From Roseibium sp. Sym1 (lineage in GTDB: Bacteria > Pseudomonadota > Alphaproteobacteria > Rhizobiales > Stappiaceae), in the NCBI RefSeq assembly GCF_027359675.1, contig NZ_CP114786.1, positions 5,306,501 through 5,370,500 of the forward strand: DNA of 64,000 nt, written 5' to 3'. The notes beneath the pieces were generated by a model. It was not told the DNA's origin and made no database searches. It was given only the letters and a program-made list of their open reading frames with translations. This document shows positions 26,612-33,400 of this stretch, piece after piece. The position numbers and the translations under genes were made by a program. Every line of letters starts with the position of its first letter. Within the stretch, counting starts at the first letter, position 1.

Positions 26612-28564
26612 CTACTGAATGGTCAGGATGTCGGTGATCGACGTTCGATAATCCTTGATATCGTTGCTGGCCACCGATTGCGGTTCGTCCGTTCCCGCCT
26701 CCATCTCGAAGGCAAGCGGGTCCGTGGGGTCCCCGCGCATCCTGATTTCGAAATGAAGGTGCGGCCCGGTCGAAAGCCCGGTGGTTCCGACATAGCCGAT
26801 CAGGTCGCCGGCCTGGACAACCGACCCGAGCTCGATGCCGTCGGCAAATTCATGCATGTGGGCATACCGGCTGGTGATGCCGTCCTTGTGGGTCAGCTCG
26901 ATGAAGTTGCCGTAACCGCCTCGCACAGCCCTGTAGGTCACCTTGCCGGAAAAGGCTGCCCGGATCGGGGTACCCGTGGGCGCTGCCCAATCGACCCCTG
27001 CATGGAGCCGCTCGGTTTTCTTGATCGGATGGAACCGCATGCCGAATTTCGATGTCAGGACCCCTTTCACGGGGACGAGCATGGCCCCGGACAGGCTGAC
27101 CTGGCCTCCCTCACTCACGCAGGCAAAGCCCCTGTTTCCGGGCGCCTTCATGACGTAACACCGGACCGACCAGTCGTTGCCGCGCCGCACGCCGGCAAAC
27201 AGCACCCGACCACCGCCCCGCTTTTCGTCGCGTGGAGCGTCGGTGAAGACCAGGGTGAACCGTTCGTCATCCTTGATCGCACGCTGCAAGTCCGTCATCG
27301 GCGCGAGATAGGCGATCGCCTCGCCCACGATGGACGCGGGAACGGCATTTCGAACCGCCGTCGCATAAAGACCGTCGATCAGCCTGTGCCGGGTTCCGGC
27401 GCCAGATTTCTTGTCGCTGACGACTTCATCTTGAACGATAGGATTGCCGAACCACGGATCCACGCCGTTGACATAGACAGGGCCGTCACGTGTGATCGAC
27501 AAAGCGGCCGTACCCACATAACCGTCTGACGAATGGATCGAAACCTGCACCGGCCGGTAATAATCGCCGACCCGCCCTAGCCGGTTCGGCATGCGCTCGC
27601 CACGCAGCGAGATCTTGTCGCCCGCGACCATATCGCTTTTCTTGAATTCCTCACGCGCATAGTCCAGCAACGGCTTGACCGCATCTTCGTCGAAGCCGTT
27701 CTCCAGGAGGAACTCCTTGAGGGGGACCGTCTTTTCGATGATCTCGCGGATTTCGATCCGGTTCGGCCCCTGACCGATCGGCCGTTCGGAAAGATAGAGG
27801 TTCAACGTGTTGGTCGCCGGTTTCAGGAACACGGGCAGGTCGGGGCCCGTGTCGACGGCCTCGCCGCTGTCGTCCTCGACCGACAGGCCGTCACTGTCCT
27901 CGCCACCGCCGAAATTGCCGAACTGGAAATCCGCTTCGTTTCCGGGAGCGCGAATGACGAGATTGCCATCGTCGTCCAGCATGCGGCTGTCGAGTATGAA
28001 CGCACTTGCTGTCGGGATAGCCGCCTTTCCCTGGCCGCTTGCGGAGGCCGGAACCGGACGCTCCGACAGATCGATCCGACGGCTTGCGGCACCGCCTGCC
28101 AGGAGAACGGGATCACCTGCCAAAGGGATGACCGCGGACAGTGCCATGTCGAAGAATGGATCGGCGGGGATATCCAGGTCCTCATCGTTCACGAGTTCTT
28201 TTTCAATTTCCTGCGGTTGTTCGGGTTCGTCCGGGCCTTCCTGCCGGGGCGCCAGCTCCGTTTCCGTGATTTCCGCGGTCTCTTTTGGCGTGGAAAAGGA
28301 AATCGCCCCTGACGAGATCAGATGCGCAAGTCCTCCTGCCGCACCGCCGATCAGGAGAAACCCGATGGCAAGAGCGGTGTATTTCACAATGCCGCTGCGA
28401 CGTTGCGACGGCTTTCGCGGCTCCGGCCTTGAGGATGCGGGGGGAACAGGACCAGCGGACCCGCCGCCGGGCTGTGCCGGTTTCGCGGCGGGCCGGCGGA
28501 TCACCGTCCGGTCGAATTCAGGCCGGTTCGGGCCTGGGGTGCGATTGTCTGGCCATTGAGCCAT
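26612..28564 (-). CDS. Membrane-anchored M23 (LytM) peptidoglycan endopeptidase
   Basis: A 650-aa protein. The N-terminus (1-65) is cytoplasmic, Pro/Ala-rich and contains DRTVIRRP (T20). A single membrane helix lies near 70-92 (YTALAIGFLLIGGAAGGLA), then a long periplasmic region, then a C-terminal M23 domain (about 510-620) with zinc-site motifs HAGVDWAAPTG and HLHFEIR intact. M23 enzymes cleave peptide cross-links in peptidoglycan. The T20 motif matches the putative FHA-docking motifs of TssL, TssG and PpkA, suggesting recruitment to the T6SS to open the wall (inference). Start chosen at ATG 28564 with AGGA upstream; nine further in-frame codons lie before it. An M23 effector role is less likely because of the membrane anchor. 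Confidence 0.92.
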   Translation of the reverse strand: MAQWPDNRTPGPNRPEFDRTVIRRPAAKPAQPGGGSAGPVPPASSRPEPRKPSQRRSGIVKYTALAIGFLLIGGAAGGLAHLISSGAISFSTPKETAEITETELAPRQEGPDEPEQPQEIEKELVNDEDLDIPADPFFDMALSAVIPLAGDPVLLAGGAASRRIDLSERPVPASASGQGKAAIPTASAFILDSRMLDDDGNLVIRAPGNEADFQFGNFGGGEDSDGLSVEDDSGEAVDTGPDLPVFLKPATNTLNLYLSERPIGQGPNRIEIREIIEKTVPLKEFLLENGFDEDAVKPLLDYAREEFKKSDMVAGDKISLRGERMPNRLGRVGDYYRPVQVSIHSSDGYVGTAALSITRDGPVYVNGVDPWFGNPIVQDEVVSDKKSGAGTRHRLIDGLYATAVRNAVPASIVGEAIAYLAPMTDLQRAIKDDERFTLVFTDAPRDEKRGGGRVLFAGVRRGNDWSVRCYVMKAPGNRGFACVSEGGQVSLSGAMLVPVKGVLTSKFGMRFHPIKKTERLHAGVDWAAPTGTPIRAAFSGKVTYRAVRGGYGNFIELTHKDGITSRYAHMHEFADGIELGSVVQAGDLIGYVGTTGLSTGPHLHFEIRMRGDPTDPLAFEMEAGTDEPQSVASNDIKDYRTSITDILTIQ

Positions 28565-28674
28565 GCCGAGTCCTGGAAATCGGCAGCCCACCGGCTGCGC
28601 AGTCCATCAATAAATCAGGAACCAGATCATGCCGGATGACTGTTCAAGATGCAAAAGCGGCCTGGAGAATGCCC

Positions 28675-30609
28675 TCACCTTTTGAGCCGGACCAGCTTTT
28701 CGGAGTCTTTTTCGGCCGTTTTTGCGTCGGCGGCAGCCGCCGGTTCCATGAACATTTCCGGCCTGTCCAGGGTGAATACGGACATGTCCGTGCTCAGGCC
28801 ACGCAGCTGGCCGGTCCAGATTTCCTGCACCGGATAGGTTCCAGGGAGTTTTTCCGCAACGGAATTGCTCACGGCCAGCCGAACCTTGCATTCCTTTGCC
28901 ACCGCCTCGATGCGGCTCGCCGTGTTCACGGTGGTGCCCATGACGGTAAAGGACCGCCTGTATTCGCCCCCGATATCCCCCACGAGCACGGGCCCCGAAT
29001 TGAGCGCTATGCGCAGATCCAGGGGCGCTTGTCCGGTGATGTGGCGCAGATGGTCCAGCAGACCGATGATTTCCACCGCGGCATCAACGGAAGCCTGTTC
29101 CGGCCGCGCGACGGCATTCGGCGCGTTCCACACGGCCATGATCGCGTCACCGATATATTTGTCGATATAGCCTTCATGCGTGGTGATCACCTTGCCGATT
29201 TCATCGAAACAGGCATTCACGACACGGACCACTTCCGTGTCGGCCAGTTGTTCCGACATCTTTGTGAACCCGACGATATCGATAAAGGCCACCACAACGG
29301 GACGGGTATCCCCGCCCAGTTCCGGCAACTGTTCCGAACTCGCCATGTGCCTGATGACATCCGGAGCCAGGTAGTGCCCGAAGAGCCGGACCAGCGAACG
29401 CTGCCGGCGCTGCAATATGCCGACCTTGCCCACCGCCGACACGATCATGGCGATGACAAGGGCGACAGGCGCGACACCCGGCGCAATCAGCGTCCCGAGG
29501 TCCAGGCCGGCCAGACTGATACCCAGTCCGGTTGCGACGCCGATCAGCGCGACAAAAGGCAGTGCGGACAGGGGAAGGAAAAGGCCGGCAATCGCACCTG
29601 AAACCGCGAAAAGCGCAGCCAGCGCCGGCAGTACCCCTGCGGGTGGTTCAAGCGCGATTCGGCCGGTCATTGCAGAGGCAATGAAATCGGCCAGAACGAA
29701 AACGCCGGCCGTCTGCGGTTGAACCCGTGGCCGGCCGCTCGGTCCGGTTTCCGCAAGGTTCTCCGGCAGGTGCGGCAGAAACCGGTCGGAATAAAGATGT
29801 TCGTCCTCGTAGGGCAGCAAACCACCGAACAGAACGATCCGGTCCCTGGCAAAGTCCCTGAGCCGATCGCGGCCCTCGTCGGTTTCCAGAAGCCCGAGGA
29901 CGTCGATCAGCGACAGATAGGGAATGGACGAGGCCAGTCTTGCCGAAGGGATCGCTGTGTAACGCTCGTCGACCTGCGCTCCGGCCTGTTCCATCAGTGC
30001 GTCGATAAGGTGTGGGGAGTCGGCCAGGGGGGACTTCGGACTGTGCTGTCTGACAACACCGTCGCTGTCGGTCGAAACGATGACCGAGCGCACACCACCC
30101 TGCCCGGCGGCGGCGGTGAAGGAGCGGTGCGGAACACCTATCTGGGTGTGTGCGATGAACACGCGGCCGCGGTTTTGATACAGGAAGCGCTGAAACGGCT
30201 GATCGAAGCCCTTCAGGCGCGGTTCGCCTGTCTTGAGATCGACGAAGGCGTCCGCACTGTAGGCAAAAACAAAATCATAGCCGACGGCAAGCGCACCGGC
30301 ATCGAGCACCGCCTGCCCCGCCTCCGCGAGCACGGGAGCCATCAGAACGCGCGGGACCGGAGCCAGTCTGTCTGAGTCCAGCGACGTCTGGTCGAGACCA
30401 ACGACGAGAACCGGTGCACGAGCTTGCGGCTCGACACCGGTCATCATGATGCGCATCTGGAACAGGCGGTCCGTCACCCAGCCCTCCCAGATTGCCTTTC
30501 TGGCGGATAAACCGATGGCGATTCCCGCCCCCGCCGCGACCAGTGCGATCAGGACAACAAGCTGTTTCCGGCCAAAGGTTGCGTCCGCAAAGCGGCCGCC
30601 AAATGTCAT
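28675..30609 (-). CDS. CHASE2-domain class III adenylate cyclase
   Basis: A 644-aa membrane sensor cyclase. Order: N-terminal helix (about 18-38), extracytoplasmic CHASE2 domain (about 45-330), three helices (about 335-410), class III cyclase domain (about 450-625). The two metal Asp residues are present (FIDIVGFTKMS and KYIGDAIMAVW), and the Lys before IGDA with Thr in VMGTTVNTASR fit ATP rather than GTP as substrate; the transition-state Asn and Arg are also there. It should be an active cAMP producer. Its ATG overlaps the fecR-like stop by 4 bp. With CRP-like boxes at five promoters of this locus, it may supply the cAMP signal (inference). Confidence 0.93.
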   Translation of the reverse strand: MTFGGRFADATFGRKQLVVLIALVAAGAGIAIGLSARKAIWEGWVTDRLFQMRIMMTGVEPQARAPVLVVGLDQTSLDSDRLAPVPRVLMAPVLAEAGQAVLDAGALAVGYDFVFAYSADAFVDLKTGEPRLKGFDQPFQRFLYQNRGRVFIAHTQIGVPHRSFTAAAGQGGVRSVIVSTDSDGVVRQHSPKSPLADSPHLIDALMEQAGAQVDERYTAIPSARLASSIPYLSLIDVLGLLETDEGRDRLRDFARDRIVLFGGLLPYEDEHLYSDRFLPHLPENLAETGPSGRPRVQPQTAGVFVLADFIASAMTGRIALEPPAGVLPALAALFAVSGAIAGLFLPLSALPFVALIGVATGLGISLAGLDLGTLIAPGVAPVALVIAMIVSAVGKVGILQRRQRSLVRLFGHYLAPDVIRHMASSEQLPELGGDTRPVVVAFIDIVGFTKMSEQLADTEVVRVVNACFDEIGKVITTHEGYIDKYIGDAIMAVWNAPNAVARPEQASVDAAVEIIGLLDHLRHITGQAPLDLRIALNSGPVLVGDIGGEYRRSFTVMGTTVNTASRIEAVAKECKVRLAVSNSVAEKLPGTYPVQEIWTGQLRGLSTDMSVFTLDRPEMFMEPAAAADAKTAEKDSEKLVRLKR

Positions 30610-31289
30610 TTCACAATGACAACCGCTGTATTCCGCCCGACCTGGTCAGGATCAATCGTGAATTTGCGCATGACAACACCGTAGTCGGGCGCCTTGCCCT
30701 GAAGGAAAAGTTCCACTTCGACGACTTCGTCTTCCGTTTCCCGATTTGGCATATCGGTGAGAATATTGTCCAGAACGTCGAAATCGAAACGTTTCGGCGC
30801 GCCGCCCTCGAACGATACAAAGACGGTGTCATACTGATCCCGCAGCTTGTCGTCGAAGCGGAGCATCAGCGAGGCCGCCTTCTTGTTTTCCAGCGTGAGG
30901 CCGCGCAAGGTGACGGTCAGTCCCTTGTCCGCCTGTTCGTCCTCGGACCCGCTGTTGGCCTGCAGACAATTGCCGGCCCGAAGCACTTCCTCGGCACCGC
31001 CGTCCAGCGAATAGCCTTCCGAGGAAACGGACAGCGTGCCCGCCTTGAGGCGCACTTCCTGGCAAGCACCATAATCGAGAAGATCGACATGGCCGTCCTC
31101 ACCGAGTTCGACAACGTCTCCCGGCATGAGTTCGCTGAAGGCAGTCACTTCGATGCCATCGGACTTGTCCAGCACCAGGGCCACAGGATCGGCCAGGGCT
31201 GTTCCGGCCGAAAGGCCCAGTACCAGCGCGGCTGCGCAACCGAGTTTCAAACTTCGCCCCGTGCAAATTGAATTGAACACCTGTCTCAT
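30606..31289 (-). CDS. Secreted FecR-like protein
   Basis: A 227-aa exported protein with signal peptide (about 1-33, cleavage near ALA-DPV). The region about 40-105, with GDVVELGEDGHVDLLDYG and CQEVRLKAGTLSV, has the beta-strand pattern of FecR-type domains; two Cys could form a disulfide. The C-terminal half is unassigned. It is translationally coupled to the CHASE2 cyclase (ATGA), a pairing seen elsewhere among CHASE2/FecR/caspase neighbours, so it may be the periplasmic partner of the CHASE2 sensor (inference). A CRP-like box and a TATTAT hexamer lie upstream. Confidence 0.8.
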   Translation of the reverse strand: MRQVFNSICTGRSLKLGCAAALVLGLSAGTALADPVALVLDKSDGIEVTAFSELMPGDVVELGEDGHVDLLDYGACQEVRLKAGTLSVSSEGYSLDGGAEEVLRAGNCLQANSGSEDEQADKGLTVTLRGLTLENKKAASLMLRFDDKLRDQYDTVFVSFEGGAPKRFDFDVLDNILTDMPNRETEDEVVEVELFLQGKAPDYGVVMRKFTIDPDQVGRNTAVVIVK

Positions 31290-31386
31290 GACGGACTCCT
31301 TGGTCTCTGATCATTTTGCGATCCCGGCAGATACGGTGCCGACCGCTCTTCTATGGGCTGATAATACCAAAGGATGGCAAAACGAG

Positions 31387-31402
31387 TGTGGTCATGGTCA
31401 CA
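31387..31402. promoter_or_regulatory. CRP-like box upstream of the fecR-cyclase unit
   Basis: TGTGG-N6-TCACA read on the plus strand, 9 of 10 matches. On the minus strand a TATTAT hexamer (complement of 31361-31366) has its centre 31 bp downstream of the box centre, close to the spacing of a class II CRP-activated promoter (site near -41.5). The start codon is about 105 bp from the box centre. Confidence 0.65.
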
Positions 31403-31469
31403 TAAAAGAGATTTGTGCCGCAACAACATAGAGCCGTTTCCGGCCCTTTCGGCCAAAGGCGGGCCTGAT

Positions 31470-33092
31470 TCAGCCCGCGGGTTGCGTGTAGACCCCGGCG
31501 ATGCCGATGGCCACGGCGGACTGGCCGATGAGTTTCAACAGGCCCGGCATGATTCCCGTATCGAGCTTCCTGCCGTCCAGCGCGGCAAGAACCCCCACCA
31601 GCTGCGGCATCTGCTGCGCAGAGCGCACCATGACGATGTGGTCCGCGCCAAAGGGCAATGCGGCTCTCAGATTGAGCACGTATGGCGATTTCGCTGCAAT
31701 GGACGTGTCCCGGCCTTTGGGATCCGCCACCTTGTCCGGCGCCAGCAGCCGCAAGGTTCCGTCGGCCTCCAGCGCGAACACTGCCATGAAACCGTCCTCG
31801 TCGGACGTCAGCCCGACCTTGAATGCGGTTCCTTCCGGAATATGCCCGACGGAAGGATTCAATTTGCCTTCGATCGGCTGGCGCTCACGCGACAGGGCAT
31901 AAAGATCCGACAGGAACATCCATTTGGCGACCACGGCCTTGAAACCGTCGGCGTTCCGCGCCTGGCCGCGCAGGACCACGTCGCCAAACTTGGTCAGAAC
32001 ATCCCCTTCTTCGACATCCCAGAACAGATCCGCCTGGCCGTCCTCAAGGACCTTCAGCCGTTCCCTGTGATCCTCGGTCATGAGATTGAGAACCGGCAAG
32101 GCGTTTGCGGTGCTGGCCGCAAGTGTCAGCGTGTTGTCTTCCCGGGTCAGGATATCGTCATCGACCCTCGGCAGCACGGCGGCACGGGTCCCGCCGCCGA
32201 TGTTCAGGCTCGGAGACTGCCTGCCTTCCGTCGCAACCCTTACGGTTTCCTGGAGAAAGCGGCTCAGTTCCTGCATGGAAATGCCGCCGTCCTTGTCCAG
32301 ATCGGCCCGGCCCTCGACGCCGCGCGCGAAGGCCCAGCTCAGGGCGCCTCTGGGTTCACCGGCAATCATCAGTTCGGGAATCACCTGTCCGTCGACCGTG
32401 GCGCCGACGTAAATCACATTCGGCAGCGCCTCCATGTCCTCTGCCCCCTGCGCAGCCTTTGCGATGACGGGATGCGGCGGTTTCGAGCGCAGGACATCGT
32501 CCTCGAAGGGCGGCAGCCCGACGAGGCGCGTTCCCAGACGGGTGATCCGCGGGTCGATCGACCGTGTCATCGTGCCGGAATGGCAGCTGTCGGCCAGCAC
32601 GAGCACACTGCGCTCGCCCGCGGCCCGCAACATCGCGGCAACGTCATCGTCCCGAAGCCGTTCACCGTTGCCCGGCGCGGAGACATCGAAGCCGGCCAGC
32701 AGGAAAACCTCGTCCATGCCGTCTTCTTCCGAACCCGCGATCCATTCCTTTTCCTGGGCGCCATGCCCGGCATAGGACAGGACAAGAATGTCGTCGGGCG
32801 CGGAGCGCTCGACAAGATCCTGCCAGGACCCGAGCACAGCATCGCGTGTCGCGGACTCGTCATAGAGCGTGGTGAGATCACGCACGCCCGCCGCTTCAAG
32901 CGTATCGGCAATGTCTCGCGCATCGTTGACGGCCCCTTTCAGGGGCGAGACGTTGCTATAGGCGTCAATGCCGATGACAAGTGCGCGCCATTCGCCCGCA
33001 GCGGCCGGAAGGACCGCTGCGGAGGACAATGCCAAGACACAGGCGGCCCTGACAAGGACACCGCGCGCACGGAGGGAGAACGTTTCTGGCAT
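31470..33092 (-). CDS. Exported caspase-fold (peptidase C14) protein with EF-hand-like loop
   Basis: A 540-aa protein with signal peptide (about 1-32, cleavage after AAA) followed by a caspase-like domain (about 35-285). The catalytic pair is intact: His110 in SYAGHGAQ and Cys170 in LADSCHSGT. DLDKDGGISMQE (264-275) is a complete EF-hand-type calcium loop. The C-terminal 250 residues are an unassigned beta-rich region, and the tail near 515-535 is hydrophobic. It is one of two caspase-fold genes here, 23 bp after the small lipoprotein gene. Periplasmic location follows from the signal peptide; the substrate is unknown. Confidence 0.88.
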   Translation of the reverse strand: MPETFSLRARGVLVRAACVLALSSAAVLPAAAGEWRALVIGIDAYSNVSPLKGAVNDARDIADTLEAAGVRDLTTLYDESATRDAVLGSWQDLVERSAPDDILVLSYAGHGAQEKEWIAGSEEDGMDEVFLLAGFDVSAPGNGERLRDDDVAAMLRAAGERSVLVLADSCHSGTMTRSIDPRITRLGTRLVGLPPFEDDVLRSKPPHPVIAKAAQGAEDMEALPNVIYVGATVDGQVIPELMIAGEPRGALSWAFARGVEGRADLDKDGGISMQELSRFLQETVRVATEGRQSPSLNIGGGTRAAVLPRVDDDILTREDNTLTLAASTANALPVLNLMTEDHRERLKVLEDGQADLFWDVEEGDVLTKFGDVVLRGQARNADGFKAVVAKWMFLSDLYALSRERQPIEGKLNPSVGHIPEGTAFKVGLTSDEDGFMAVFALEADGTLRLLAPDKVADPKGRDTSIAAKSPYVLNLRAALPFGADHIVMVRSAQQMPQLVGVLAALDGRKLDTGIMPGLLKLIGQSAVAIGIAGVYTQPAG

Positions 33093-33115
33093 CTGTTTCT
33101 TTCAGGCTCGCCCGA

Positions 33116-33382
33116 TCAGTTCCAGCTGCTACTGTCGCCGCCGCCGGGACTGTCGCTACCGCCGCCGCCGCCGCCACCGCTGTTACCGCCGCCGCTGTCA
33201 CCCCCGTTATCGTTGCTGCGGTTGTCGGGATCGTTGATCGGATCGACGGCCTTCGCCGGCGTCGACCTGACGGGCGCGGGTTGCGCAACCGCCTGCGGGG
33301 TCGGGGTCTGCTGGGTCTGGCAGCCGGCCAGCAAGGTCAACGCAAGACCGGTGAGCGGCAGCACATGAAGTATGGATCGCAT
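33116..33382 (-). CDS. Small Gly-rich lipoprotein
   Basis: An 88-aa predicted lipoprotein: lipobox LLAGC (Cys21), then a Pro/Gln/Ala segment and a Gly/Ser/Asn/Asp-rich tail with an uninterrupted Gly run. It lies between the two caspase-fold genes, in the same direction (18 bp after the upstream gene). I considered it as the missing TssJ, but it is far too short and lacks any folded domain. Function unknown. Confidence 0.75.
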   Translation of the reverse strand: MRSILHVLPLTGLALTLLAGCQTQQTPTPQAVAQPAPVRSTPAKAVDPINDPDNRSNDNGGDSGGGNSGGGGGGGSDSPGGGDSSSWN

Positions 33383-33400
33383 TCTTGTTCTCCTTAATGA

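Noticed and set aside
33116..33382. Gly-rich lipoprotein as TssJ
   Set aside because: Only 88 aa with a disordered tail; TssJ has a folded transthyretin-like domain and is longer.
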